A stretch of DNA of 19,538 nt from Candidatus Zhuqueibacterota bacterium (GTDB taxonomy: Bacteria > BS750m-G25): the NCBI GenBank assembly GCA_016783505.1, contig JADHWK010000040.1, forward strand, positions 1-19,538, given 5' to 3'. The notes under the pieces were generated by a model. The model made no database searches, was not told where the DNA came from, and was given only the letters and a program-made list of their open reading frames with translations. The stretch's first letter is position 1; each line of letters begins with the position of its first letter. Position numbers and translations under genes: made by a program. Shown piece after piece: positions 1 to 7,006 of the stretch.

Positions 1-127
1 TGGCTTCTTGAAATTGCCCTTTATTCTCAAATTCGAGGACCCTTTCCATTGGATCCTTCCGAGCACAGCCAATTATAGCAATGAGCCATAGACAGGAGAT
101 TACTAGAATTGAACTTTTTTCGACCAT
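1..127 (-). CDS. Putative lipoprotein, N-terminus only (cut by window edge)
   Basis: An open frame starts with ATG at 127 and runs off the low-coordinate edge, giving about 42 residues. It begins MVEKSSILVISCLWLIAIIG followed by Cys21. This is a short charged start, a hydrophobic stretch and a lipobox-like I-I-G-C, so a lipidated envelope protein is likely. A strong ribosome binding site (AGGAGGAGGG) lies 7-10 bases upstream of the ATG, which supports the start. The residues after the lipobox (DPMERVLEFENKGQFQEA) look like the start of a TPR-type helical repeat, but too little is visible to name a family. It lies downstream of the tRNA on the same strand. Function unknown. Confidence 0.7.
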   Translation of the reverse strand, partial: MVEKSSILVISCLWLIAIIGCARKDPMERVLEFENKGQFQEA

Positions 128-245
128 TTCTAAACCCTCCTCCTATAAATAAATTCCTAACCCTCTAACCGTCGGGATGGTCCCGATTAGTATCAGGACA
201 ACCTTCCCGATAACCCAAGCATTGAATATTGCTTATTTATAAATG

Positions 246-319
246 TCGGAGCGATCCGATTCGAACGGACGACCCCCTGGTCCCAAACCAGGTGCGCTAC
301 CGGACTGCGCCACGCTCCG
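246..319 (-). tRNA. tRNA-Pro, anticodon TGG
   Basis: The minus strand folds into a full cloverleaf of 74 nt. The acceptor stem CGGAGCG pairs with CGCTCCG, the anticodon arm is CCTGG-TTTGGGA-CCAGG with TGG as anticodon, and the T arm is GTCCG-TTCGAAT-CGGAT. The discriminator is A. The genome continues with CA, so the full CCA end is not encoded. A 5' CGG start is typical of bacterial tRNA-Pro. Confidence 0.95.
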
Positions 320-344
320 AGTAAGACTATATCATTTTGATTAA

Positions 345-373
345 AATGTATTCAATTTTTTCCCAAAAGTCAA
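345..373 (-). promoter_or_regulatory. sigma70-type promoter of tRNA-Pro
   Basis: On the minus strand TTGACT (368-373) and TACATT (345-350) are separated by exactly 17 bases, about 25 bases upstream of the tRNA 5' end at 319. Box matches and spacing are close to the bacterial housekeeping consensus. Confidence 0.7.
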
Positions 374-530
374 CCCTAAAGTTAAAAAATATCAATTTCT
401 CCCAATTTATGGCTTCACTGCAGAAAGGTAAAAATTGGTCAGGTTAGTCAGGTGCCTGACTGACGCCTGAGTTAAGTGATCCTACACGGTCTGTGACCAT
501 GTTTAAAGAACTTTTTGCAGTAAGCACCAT

Positions 531-565
531 TAAAAAAACCGTTTCCAGTATGGAATACGGTTTTT
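531..565 (-). terminator. Rho-independent terminator after the sigma/Spy operon
   Basis: Minus strand: AAAAACCGT and TTCCA pair with TGGAA and ACGGTTTTT around a short loop, with one bulged base, and the stem runs into a stretch of seven T. It lies downstream of the gene ending at 713. The other strand also has a T-rich tail, so it may act in both directions. Confidence 0.75.
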
Positions 566-712
566 ATCAGTATGTCTTATTACCCTAAAATTGCCTTACC
601 CAGAGCGGGTTCAAAGAGTATAATCTCAGCTCTTCCTGCATCGGTCGGGTATGCACCTCTAACTATGATTAAACAGAATCATTTGTTCCATAAGAATGGG
701 GGTAGTTAGATA

Positions 713-1243
713 TTAATAATCCATGGGCCTTCGGGGGTCAGGGGGAGGGGGTGGGGACCGATGCTCCAACTCCCTGATGATCTCCCGCACCCGACGGGGA
801 AAGCGATTCTCAAATAGTACCAATCGCGCCACCTGCCAGGAGGACAGCACACCCTTTACATCCTTACGGAAAGCTTTCTTCTCCTCAAAAATTTTCATTC
901 CCAGCTTCTCGCATTCGTCAATCACCTTTTCCAGGTCCTTATCGCTGACCTTTTCCTCTTCGGTGAGCTCCTTCAGTTTGCGGAGCTCCTTTTCCCGCGC
1001 CTGATTCAGATCCCGGATTCGGGATTCAAATTTATGATATTTTGGGAAAAATTTCTCCGCCTGCTCCTCGGTCAGTTCCAGGGCTTCGGTAAGCTTCCAG
1101 ATCTTCACCGTCCGGATCCGCTCTTCGGCCCTCTTCCTTCGAAGTTGAAACCTCTCTTCGGGCTGGGAATAGAGCACGGCTGATCCCAGGGCAAAAAATA
1201 ACCCCAATAGAAAAATAAGAATTAAAAGATATCTCGCTCGCAT
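713..1243 (-). CDS. Spy/CpxP-like periplasmic protein
   Basis: 176 residues. A signal peptide is visible at 1-27: R-A-R, then a hydrophobic core, ending near LYSQ. The rest is a highly charged all-helical protein with an LTEEQAEKFFPKYHKFE segment at about residues 56-72, the kind of LTxxQ repeat seen in Spy/CpxP/heavy-metal-sensor periplasmic proteins. The C-terminus is proline rich (PPPPPDPRRP). These proteins act as periplasmic chaperones or stress sensors. The gene is the last of a three-gene unit (ECF sigma, anti-sigma, this gene) with 16-17 bp gaps. A GGAGGAG ribosome site lies just before the ATG. It is likely a target or feedback component of that sigma factor; this is inferred from position. 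Confidence 0.75.
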   Translation of the reverse strand: MRARYLLILIFLLGLFFALGSAVLYSQPEERFQLRRKRAEERIRTVKIWKLTEALELTEEQAEKFFPKYHKFESRIRDLNQAREKELRKLKELTEEEKVSDKDLEKVIDECEKLGMKIFEEKKAFRKDVKGVLSSWQVARLVLFENRFPRRVREIIRELEHRSPPPPPDPRRPMDY

Positions 1244-1259
1244 TTTCTCCTCCGCAATT

Positions 1260-1871
1260 TTAAATAATTTCTTCCTGCTCTATCTGTTTGAAAACCTCAT
1301 TAAAGCGGTCCTCTTCCAGATTTCCCAAGAGGATGATGATTTCTTCATCGCCGGATGAAAATCCATTTTCTAAGGAGACCAAGGTCTCAACGATGGGCCG
1401 TTCATCCTCGGCCAACAGGGCTTCAAAAACCTCCTTTTCTTTTCCCGATTGAACCAACAGATCGGTGAGGTCGTAGACTTCAGTTTCCCAGGAGAAGGGG
1501 ATCTCTCCGGGCGGCCCAGACCCTCCAGTGAACCGACCCATAAATGTAACCAGGGCGGCGATGAACAAGATAACCAACCCCACCGGGACCAGTTTCGCCG
1601 CCAAGGGAAGGGTTTGGAATCCCCAGGTTTTCCCCCGCTGCTTTTCTTCCAGCCGACGCCGGAGCCGGGGCAGGTAGTTCTGCCAGAAGATCGCCCCGGG
1701 GTCGGGAACTTCGACTTTCCCAAACAGCTTTAATTGGGTCTTAAGGGATTGATAATCTTCCCGGCAGCGGGGACATCCCTTCAGATGATCCTCTACCGCC
1801 CGGCTTTCCGACTGGACAAGTTCGCCCTCAAGGAGATCAATCAAGTTGTCTTTGACCCGCTTACAATTCAT
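1260..1871 (-). CDS. Anti-sigma factor with zinc-finger (zf-HC2) domain, single-pass membrane protein
   Basis: 203 residues. The N-terminal anti-sigma domain carries C3 and the H29-x3-C33-x2-C36 zinc motif typical of ZAS anti-sigma factors. A single membrane helix lies at about residues 94-112 (KLVPVGLVILFIAALVTFMG). The remaining roughly 90 residues, outside the membrane, are acidic and match no domain I recognise. The gene starts 17 bp after the stop of the ECF sigma gene and is followed by the Spy-like gene, so the three are almost certainly co-transcribed. Expected role: holds the ECF sigma at the inner membrane and releases it on an envelope signal. The role is family knowledge; the signal is unknown. 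Confidence 0.85.
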   Translation of the reverse strand: MNCKRVKDNLIDLLEGELVQSESRAVEDHLKGCPRCREDYQSLKTQLKLFGKVEVPDPGAIFWQNYLPRLRRRLEEKQRGKTWGFQTLPLAAKLVPVGLVILFIAALVTFMGRFTGGSGPPGEIPFSWETEVYDLTDLLVQSGKEKEVFEALLAEDERPIVETLVSLENGFSSGDEEIIILLGNLEEDRFNEVFKQIEQEEII

Positions 1872-1888
1872 TCTTTCACCAAAATGAA

Positions 1889-2437
1889 TTAAATTTTACT
1901 TTTCAATTCTCGTCGTAATCTATGAACCGCCTGGAAATAGTTGGCCTTCACCGTCCCCACATTCCGGCCCAGGATGGCGGCGATCTCCTTATGGTGCATA
2001 TTTTCATACTGCCTCAGGATAAACACGATGCGTTGCTTTTGGGGCAGCCGGGCCACCGTCCGCTTGATCTCCTCCATAATCTCGCCGGCGGCCATTATCT
2101 CTTCGGGGTTCTGCTCAGAAGACCCTTTCTCCACTTTCAGCTCTTCCAAGGAGAAAAATCGGGTCCAACGTTTCTTTCGATTAAAGTTAATGCAGTGGTT
2201 GACGGCAATCCGATAAAGCCAGGTGAAAAGGGCCGATTCCCTTTGAAATTTAGCCAGTCCCTTGTAGGCCCGGATAAAGACTTCCTGCGAGAGGTCCTCG
2301 GCATCCTGGGGGTTGTTCACCATTCTCAGGGTGAGAAAATATATTTTCTTTTTGTACCGGTTCACGATTTCGTTGAAGGCCCTTTCGTCCCCACCCTGAA
2401 ATCTTTCCACCAGCTCGATATCCTCGGCCCTCTCCAT
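1889..2437 (-). CDS. ECF-family RNA polymerase sigma factor
   Basis: 182 residues, the usual length for a group IV (ECF) sigma. Region 2 is clear: AFNEIVNRYKKKIYFLTLRM, then DAEDLSQEVFIRAYKGL and FTWLYRIAVNHCINFNRKKR. Region 4 is clear too: LPQKQRIVFILRQYENMHHK, then EIAAILGRNVGTVKANYFQA with its helix-turn-helix. It directs RNA polymerase to stress promoters and is paired with the membrane anti-sigma encoded 17 bp downstream. The segment ENMHHKEIA replaces the commoner E-x-(L/M)-S-x-x-EIA, a small oddity. I could not identify an autoregulatory ECF promoter with confidence. Confidence 0.93.
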   Translation of the reverse strand: MERAEDIELVERFQGGDERAFNEIVNRYKKKIYFLTLRMVNNPQDAEDLSQEVFIRAYKGLAKFQRESALFTWLYRIAVNHCINFNRKKRWTRFFSLEELKVEKGSSEQNPEEIMAAGEIMEEIKRTVARLPQKQRIVFILRQYENMHHKEIAAILGRNVGTVKANYFQAVHRLRRELKSKI

Positions 2438-2965
2438 ACCCCATCCTCTTCAACCTAATAGACAGAAAAAGCGGCTAAAGGTTTAAAGGCACCCGGGAGA
2501 ACTAACCGTACCCAGGCACCTTTTTTATAAAAGGTACGCCACGGTGGGGACATTCAACTTATTATTAAACGAGGAGAGCAATCCCAAAACTTCGGGAGTT
2601 TACCCCGAAACTTCGGGGTTGCATTGAAAAAGCAGGGCTTTTTCACTCCGCCATCGTTGCTAAGTGTTTAATGTGCATGCTTATTTAGAAACTTCGTATA
2701 TCTGCCTGAGTAGTTGTAATTAAAACCCAGCAGCGGGTCCGTGTCCCGGCGACCCAGTACGTAATAAAATATTCCTTCCTAATCTTTATTTCTCATCTTT
2801 GTTCCTCGGTCTTTATTCCTTCCTATCTTTAATTCTTGTTTTTCTTGTGCTTCCCATACAAAAAATCCTTCCCGGAAGGAAGGATTAAAAGATCAGGGGC
2901 TGACTGATTTTTCAAAGTGGACATTACAACTCGCCACCGCACATTAAAAACTTGCGGAATTCGGG
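2438..2965. other. Gene-free stretch between the ECF sigma gene and the PorV-like gene
   Basis: About 530 bp without a credible gene. Contents: a perfect ACCTTT/AAAGGT palindrome at 2518-2535, a CCCCGAA-AC-TTCGGGG palindrome at 2603-2618, and the terminator at 2860-2886. The sigma operon promoter must lie here (2438-2600), but I see no box pair I would defend. Confidence 0.6.
2860..2886 (-). terminator. Rho-independent terminator of the PorV-like gene
   Basis: Minus strand: AATCCTTCC and GGAAGGATT pair over 9 bp around a 5-nt loop, followed by six T. It lies about 80 bp past the stop codon at 2966. Confidence 0.8.
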
Positions 2966-3886
2966 CTAAAATTGAGTACTGAAGGAAATAAGGTGTTGGC
3001 CTCCCAGTTCGCCGAAGGACTGGAAGGCATAATCGAGGATGAAACTTCGAAAGAGAAAGCCCGTTCCCACCGTCAGTCCTCCGAAGCGGGAGGTGCGGGT
3101 GCCCACGTCCAGGTCCTGGGCCCGTGAGAGGCCATACCCCAGCCGGAGTCGGAGATTATCGGTGAGGGTAAATTCCCCCCCGAAGTTGCAGCGCAGGCCG
3201 GCATCGGAATGCTGGTTAACCTCCCCGTTCAAAAGCATGGGCAGATGGGCCAGCCGCTTGGCAAAACCCACCCCATAGGTCAAGGGCAAATCCTCTTTGG
3301 TGTCCACAAAGGCCTTCTTAACCCTGCCCAGATTGAAAACCCCGACCCCGACATCCAGCCCCTCCATGGCGGTGTGATAGATTCCCCCCAGGTCAAAGGC
3401 GTAGGCCGTTGATGTATAGGATTCTATTTTCGACTGAACCCATTTAACGGTAAAGCCCAAAAGTATGTCCTCCCCGGCCTTGGTACCGTAGGCAAAGCTC
3501 AGTGCCATGTCCTGGGCCCCGAAATCCGGAGAGGGATTGCCGTCCTCGTCGAAGCCCTCAAAATCCCCGTAGTCCTGATACTGGACGGCTATTCCAATAG
3601 TTCCCCATCCCGGCCGGTTTTCCCCGTAGGCAACAAATCCTGAGGTGAAATCCAAAAGCAGGTTTCCCAGGGTAGCGGAGACTACCCGTCCTTCGATCTC
3701 TGCCAGCCCAGCCGGGTTGTAATGAATGCTGTAAATGTCGCCGGGAATAGCTAATTGCGCCCCAGCTAAAGCCGCCCCCCGGGCGCTGACATCGCTGCGA
3801 AGAAACCCATACCCCACCGTGCCTTGGGAAATCCCCAGGTTAACGCTAATGGCCAACAAGGTGAAGCCAAGAAAAATTTTCTTCAT
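2966..3886 (-). CDS. PorV/UPF0164-like outer-membrane beta-barrel protein
   Basis: 306 residues. Signal peptide at 1-20 (MKKIFLGFTLLAISVNLGIS). The mature start has the family pattern: GFLRSDVSARGAALAGA, then a YNPAGLAEIEG segment near residues 56-66. The rest alternates short glycine- and aromatic-rich strands, and the chain ends in phenylalanine (ISFSTQF), as outer-membrane barrels do. Proteins of this group (PorV/PorQ, UPF0164) resemble FadL-type barrels and in some phyla serve type IX secretion. Nothing else in the window belongs to that system, so only an outer-membrane protein is claimed. A GGGAGG site precedes the ATG. It has its own promoter and terminator and is therefore monocistronic. 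Confidence 0.8.
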   Translation of the reverse strand: MKKIFLGFTLLAISVNLGISQGTVGYGFLRSDVSARGAALAGAQLAIPGDIYSIHYNPAGLAEIEGRVVSATLGNLLLDFTSGFVAYGENRPGWGTIGIAVQYQDYGDFEGFDEDGNPSPDFGAQDMALSFAYGTKAGEDILLGFTVKWVQSKIESYTSTAYAFDLGGIYHTAMEGLDVGVGVFNLGRVKKAFVDTKEDLPLTYGVGFAKRLAHLPMLLNGEVNQHSDAGLRCNFGGEFTLTDNLRLRLGYGLSRAQDLDVGTRTSRFGGLTVGTGFLFRSFILDYAFQSFGELGGQHLISFSTQF

Positions 3887-4191
3887 TGCCTCCCAACGGT
3901 GATTTTAATCACACCTTTCAATATACGAACTTTTGGGAAAAAATCAAGGGTAAAATTCTAAATTATTGATCTTTTTTCACCAAATTGTTTTGAGTGAAAT
4001 AGATAGGTATAGTAATCTCCTTTTTGTAGATAATGATCACGGTACATGATTGAGAAACGGATATTAAAAAAACGCTGATAGCTTTCCGACAATTTATGGA
4101 AAAGGAGTAACCCCGAAACGATTGATTTTCCGACACCCCATTATTGTCCGAAAGTCCCGTTTCGAAACTTCGGTGTCGGGACATTTTGGAC
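3887..4191. other. Intergenic stretch, promoter only
   Basis: About 305 bp. Apart from the promoter at 3920-3947 I see nothing convincing. A 73-codon minus-strand frame (3963-4184) has no ribosome site and no protein-like composition. Confidence 0.5.
3920..3947 (-). promoter_or_regulatory. sigma70-type promoter of the PorV-like gene
   Basis: Minus strand: TTGATT (3942-3947) and TATATT (3920-3925) with a 16-base spacer, about 34 bases upstream of the ATG at 3886. Confidence 0.65.
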
Positions 4192-4746
4192 CTACTGATT
4201 CACATACAGAAGTTCCCTTTCCAGAACTAACCGGACAATATCATTTAAATCATTATTTCGGGAAAGCTCATCGGTTCGAAAAACCCTTCGGGTGGCGGAT
4301 ACGATCTTAGGCTCCCCGGTGAGGCCGGGGACAAAATTGAGGAGCCGTACATCCCGTTGGGAACGCCTCTTTCTTGAGGATAGTATGGTAATAATGGGCA
4401 AAATGTCGTTCGCCGCCGGCGTAAACGGCATCCCATTGAATCGGAATATCAAGCGGTGGTCTTCCCCCAATCGAATGTCCCCCAGGATCTTGGTTCGTTT
4501 GGGAAAATAGGGCCTCTCGATCTTCCTGGGAAAATTAAGGGAAATGTCGTACCCTCCTCGTCGGTTCAAATCGCGCACGTTCTCCTGAAAAAGCCTGATC
4601 ACCCCCCGGGCCTGTTTCTCCCAGATCCTCGTTTCCAAGCGAATCTCCTTTGATACCCACGCCTGCCGGCGCTGCTTCTCCTTCAATTTGCTCAGAAGAT
4701 TGATGATCCAATCTGAATGCGTTATGGGTTGTGGGTTCTGCCTCAT
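4192..4746 (-). CDS. Hypothetical protein, basic, family not recognised
   Basis: 184 residues, rich in Arg and Lys, with no signal peptide and no membrane segment. The N-terminal third looks helical (WIINLLSKLKEKQRRQAW, then RIWEKQARGVIRLFQENVRD). The middle has beta-like stretches (KILGDIRLGEDHRLIFRFNG, ILPIITILSS) followed by a basic SRKRRSQRDVRLL segment. I do not recognise the family. No clear ribosome binding site precedes the ATG, so the start is uncertain. It lies downstream of V-ATPase subunit D with a 223-bp gap that contains CG-rich short palindromes. Confidence 0.55.
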   Translation of the reverse strand: MRQNPQPITHSDWIINLLSKLKEKQRRQAWVSKEIRLETRIWEKQARGVIRLFQENVRDLNRRGGYDISLNFPRKIERPYFPKRTKILGDIRLGEDHRLIFRFNGMPFTPAANDILPIITILSSRKRRSQRDVRLLNFVPGLTGEPKIVSATRRVFRTDELSRNNDLNDIVRLVLERELLYVNQ

Positions 4747-4969
4747 AAGTTATGTTTAAACTATTGTATTTTTCAATGATGTAGAGTTTTGGAGTGCATC
4801 GTTCATCTAATAATCGTATATCGTTTATCCCGAAGCTTCGGATAGCCTGTATCGAAGCCCGGTTTTGCCGAATACCGAATGCCGTTACCGAAAACCGATA
4901 CGGGCGGCGTCACCGATAAACCAGTTACGATTGTAGTCTGATTAATTTTTACAATAATTTAGTTATGTA

Positions 4970-5590
4970 TTAATGAGCACGAACAATCTCTTTAACCTTC
5001 ATCAGTCGGGTGAGGTTGGAGCGCTCCAGCTCACTCAGTTTGTCGCCTATGAACCTGATGGTCTCCTCTAAGCTTGGTATCAGAATATATTCAAGGGCGT
5101 TCACCCGGCGCCTGGTGGTCTCCAGCTCAGCGGCGAGTAGTTGCAGGGATTTTTCCCTCTCCGCCATCTTGATCATCAGGGGCAATACCCCATAAAAAAT
5201 TCCCAGGGCCAGATCCAGATTTCCTGAAGTGTCCGCGAATCCGTAGGAGAACTGGCCATCCTGCCATTCTAACTTAAATTCGGGAATCCTTAAATTCATA
5301 ACCGGCAGCACGGAGACCTTAAGCTGTGCCTTTTTCTGGGAAAAGGACAGGGCCCCTTCCAGGATCTCCCTGTCCATTTCAAAGCGAGCGGACAGAAAAG
5401 CCCGGTATCCCTCGCTCAGCTTCTCCTCTACCTCTCCCCTCAGTTCCCTGGTCTCTTTTACCAGGGCCAGGAATCTACGCATCAGCTCCTCTTGTTTGTC
5501 CTTCAGGAGCTTATGCCCCCTTCGGGCAAAGGCCAGCCTCCTCCGCAGACGGAGCATCTCCATTCGGTTAGGATTGACCCTCAATCTCAT
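4970..5590 (-). CDS. atpD: V/A-type ATP synthase subunit D
   Basis: 206 residues, the usual length of V-ATPase subunit D (NtpD/AtpD), the central rotor shaft in the A3B3 head. The N-terminal pattern is diagnostic: NPNRMEMLRLRRRLAFARRG, then HKLLKDKQEELMRRFLALVK. So is the C-terminal NALEYILIPSLEETIRFI near residues 165-182. Both ends form the long coiled coil that turns inside the head. It comes last in the F-A-B-D order, as expected, but is separated from subunit B by 1.4 kb carrying two attC-like cassettes, and its leader starts right after the last attC site. A 9-bp stem (5627-5635 with 5658-5666) sits in that leader. The ribosome site is weak (GGGAAG). Confidence 0.95.
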   Translation of the reverse strand: MRLRVNPNRMEMLRLRRRLAFARRGHKLLKDKQEELMRRFLALVKETRELRGEVEEKLSEGYRAFLSARFEMDREILEGALSFSQKKAQLKVSVLPVMNLRIPEFKLEWQDGQFSYGFADTSGNLDLALGIFYGVLPLMIKMAEREKSLQLLAAELETTRRRVNALEYILIPSLEETIRFIGDKLSELERSNLTRLMKVKEIVRAH

Positions 5591-5694
5591 AATCCGTCTT
5601 CCCAGATTTTAATGATATTCATTGATAAATCCGAAATTCGAAGGTTCGGGATCGTGATTCGGATTTTTCAATGTCCTCTGTTTTGCAACGAAGT

Positions 5695-5761
5695 CTCAAA
5701 CGTAAAGCTCAGCCGCCGTGGCCGCGGAGCGGACACGGTCGGCTGAAGCGATAAGTTAGGG
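5695..5761 (-). other. attC recombination site 1 (after the small membrane-protein cassette)
   Basis: Read on the minus strand, the ends are CCCTAAC (R'', 5755-5761) and GTTTGAG (R', 5695-5701). Between them is a 14-bp stem: 5707-5720 pairs with 5734-5749. It has two unpaired extrahelical bases (5739 and 5746), both on the high-coordinate arm, and a 13-nt loop (5721-5733). Unpaired spacers separate the stem from the end boxes. This is the R-UCS-L-EHB-VTS plan of integron attC sites. R' departs from GTTRRRY at its fourth base and at its last base. Confidence 0.75.
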
Positions 5762-6173
5762 AATTCAAATTAATCTTTACCCCGCAAACGTATCTTTAAA
5801 ATTGTTTGCGGGAGATGCCCCGTAATACCTGCTATAGCTACTAATGATAAAAATATCAATAATGCAGAAATTCCTACGCTAATTTTCGATAAATCACCGA
5901 TGCTGTTTATAATCTTGTAGATAAAATAAATACTTAACCACCCAATTGCTGAACCAATAAAATTAAACCAAAATTGAAATAGACCCGATATAAATAACCA
6001 TTCCCACGTAGATTTATTTTTCAAGCCCTCAGAAGGCGTTTTAAAATCAAGATATGATTTACTTAAGGCTCTTATCGCAAAATATAACGTAGTAAATATA
6101 CTTACGACAATAAACGTCATCTTCATACTTAGCACCTCTGTTTAAGGATTATATGAAATACGAAATTGCCTAA
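5701..6173 (-). mobile_element. Integron-type gene cassette carrying a small membrane protein
   Basis: Bounded by the G/TTAGGC cut position of attC site 2 (6174/6173) and the cut position of attC site 1 (5701). The cassette's first seven bases (GTTAGGC box) are complementary at 6 of 7 positions to its own R'' box (CCCTAAC), as expected for a cassette that circularises. It contains one gene and one attC site, in the usual gene-then-attC order. Confidence 0.65.
5770..6126 (-). CDS. Small three-helix membrane protein, cassette cargo
   Basis: 118 residues from ATG at 6126, chosen because AGAGGTG lies 6-7 bases upstream; an earlier in-frame GTG at 6135 overlaps that site. About three membrane helices: residues 1-20 (MKMTFIVVSIFTTLYFAIRA), about 44-73 (LFISGLFQFWFNFIGSAIGW and onward), and about 84-104 (VGISALLIFLSLVAIAGITG). 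The C-terminus is basic (ILKIRLRGKD) and probably cytoplasmic. No family recognised. It is AT-rich compared with the flanking ATPase genes. It ends 9 bp before an attC-like site and starts 41 bp after another, which marks it as cassette cargo. Small membrane proteins of unknown function are frequent in integron cassettes (established for other arrays). Confidence 0.75.
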   Translation of the reverse strand: MKMTFIVVSIFTTLYFAIRALSKSYLDFKTPSEGLKNKSTWEWLFISGLFQFWFNFIGSAIGWLSIYFIYKIINSIGDLSKISVGISALLIFLSLVAIAGITGHLPQTILKIRLRGKD

Positions 6174-6242
6174 CGCTCCGCATAACCGGCTGGCAATGGA
6201 GCGCAGCGGAATTGCCAGTCCGAGTTGATGCGGTTGTTAGCT
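6168..6242 (-). other. attC recombination site 2 (best site in the window)
   Basis: Minus strand: R'' is AGCTAAC (6236-6242). R' is GTTAGGC (6168-6174), a perfect GTTRRRY core. A 20-bp stem lies between: 6178-6197 pairs with 6211-6233, interrupted only by three extrahelical single bases (6219, 6223, 6227), all on the same arm. The loop is 13 nt (6198-6210). Short unpaired spacers sit between stem and R boxes. Extrahelical bases confined to one arm decide strand choice in integron attC sites, so this structure is hard to explain as an ordinary hairpin. Confidence 0.88.
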
Positions 6243-6810
6243 GCAAATATGCTTAGCTTAAACTATTAGCTACAAAGTCTTGGTATTCAGTAAATAGTTC
6301 CCAGGTTTCAACATAACCAAAGAACTTCAATTCTAAATGCTTGCCATCCATTGAGGCATCAATTGTTCTGCCTTTCCAAGAGACAGGCAGAAGGCTCTTG
6401 TCATATTTCTTAAATTCAAACCTGAAATTATGAGAAAGACAGTTCCTAATCATTCGTGCAAATTGATACCATGATTCTGCTTTGAATGCAGAATCCTGTT
6501 TCGTCTTATCGCAATAATTCTTGATAAGCTCAAAAGACTCCTTGATAAGAGCTCGAATCTGCGAAGTAAGAAATTCCTTAATCGCGATATCACGGTCAGC
6601 AGATTTCATCAGAAGATTCTTGACCTGTTTGAATTCAACCGTGTAGGTTCCAAATTTGGCGTGGCTCTCTTCCAAAATTGGATAGACCTTTTCGTTTGAA
6701 AAAAGAGAAATTGCCGCCAGCCCAAGAATGTAGTTGTTCTTGGCATTCTCCAACTGACTCATAAGTTCCTTTTTTGTCATATGCACTCCGAACTATTTTT
6801 GTGCAGCTAA
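6174..6810 (-). mobile_element. Integron-type gene cassette carrying a HEPN-like protein
   Basis: The cassette runs from the cut position in GTTAGCT at 6811/6810 to the G of the next site at 6174. Its two ends match exactly: TGCAGCTAAC at 6802-6811 is the reverse complement of GTTAGCTGCA at 6236-6245 (10 of 10). In integrons the R'' box of a cassette pairs with the first bases of that same cassette in the excised circle, and this is what is seen. Confidence 0.75.
6253..6780 (-). CDS. HEPN-like protein (candidate RNase or toxin), cassette cargo
   Basis: 175 residues from ATG at 6780; GGAG lies 5 bases upstream, better placed than for the in-frame GTG at 6786. The protein is mostly helical. 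Residues 107-119 (FARMIRNCLSHNF) contain R112-x4-H117, the R-x4-6-H signature of HEPN-domain RNases, placed after a long helix, as in that fold. A beta-rich tail follows (FRFEFKKYDKSLLPVSW, then GKHLELKFFGYVETWELF). HEPN proteins act as RNA-cleaving toxins or defence effectors, or as nucleotide-binding partners; which applies here is unknown. No adjacent antitoxin gene is evident. It is AT-rich and sits between two attC-like sites. The HEPN call rests on one motif plus helical context. Confidence 0.6.
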   Translation of the reverse strand: MTKKELMSQLENAKNNYILGLAAISLFSNEKVYPILEESHAKFGTYTVEFKQVKNLLMKSADRDIAIKEFLTSQIRALIKESFELIKNYCDKTKQDSAFKAESWYQFARMIRNCLSHNFRFEFKKYDKSLLPVSWKGRTIDASMDGKHLELKFFGYVETWELFTEYQDFVANSLS

Positions 6811-6857
6811 CATATAATAGACGGCCGAAATGCCGTGTTATAACACTGCGTTTAGGC
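6805..6857 (-). other. attC-like site 3, degenerate (array edge next to subunit B)
   Basis: Minus strand: R'' GCCTAAAC (6850-6857) and R' GTTAGCT (6805-6811) flank a short stem: TATAA (6813-6817) pairs with TTATA (6838-6842), and ACGGC (6821-6825) with GCCGT (6832-6836), around a 6-nt loop. The unpaired bases are not on the arm seen in sites 1 and 2, so it may be a decayed attC or a non-canonical entry site. Its R' supplies the start of the HEPN cassette. Confidence 0.5.
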
Positions 6858-7006
6858 CTTATAAAAACCATTTATTAACTTGGGTTTCATAATAAAAATC
6901 CTAATGTTATGAACAATGATTGTTTTTTTTAGACTGCAACTTTCCCAGTCTAACAATTATGGTGCTTCTCTGTTTTTGATCATCTGTTTGATTTTCCAAA
7001 ACTGTA

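Larger units (their letters stand above)
320..712. other. Gene-free stretch between tRNA-Pro and the Spy-like gene
   Basis: No credible coding frame. It holds the tRNA promoter (345-373), a small GTCAGG/CCTGAC palindrome at 447-460 set in several TCAGG/CCTGA copies, and a terminator hairpin at 531-565. I see nothing else in it. Confidence 0.6.

Noticed and set aside
1922-2458. 178-codon plus-strand frame opposite the ECF sigma gene
   Set aside because: Shadow of a well-supported sigma factor on the other strand; no ribosome site and no recognisable protein features.
3963-4184. 73-codon minus-strand frame
   Set aside because: No ribosome site, mixed composition, no domain; lies in the promoter gap of the PorV-like gene.
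6928-6956. Hairpin TTAGACTG/CAGTCTAA downstream of subunit B as a terminator
   Set aside because: The tail following it on the minus strand is A-rich, not T-rich; it lacks terminator form in either direction.
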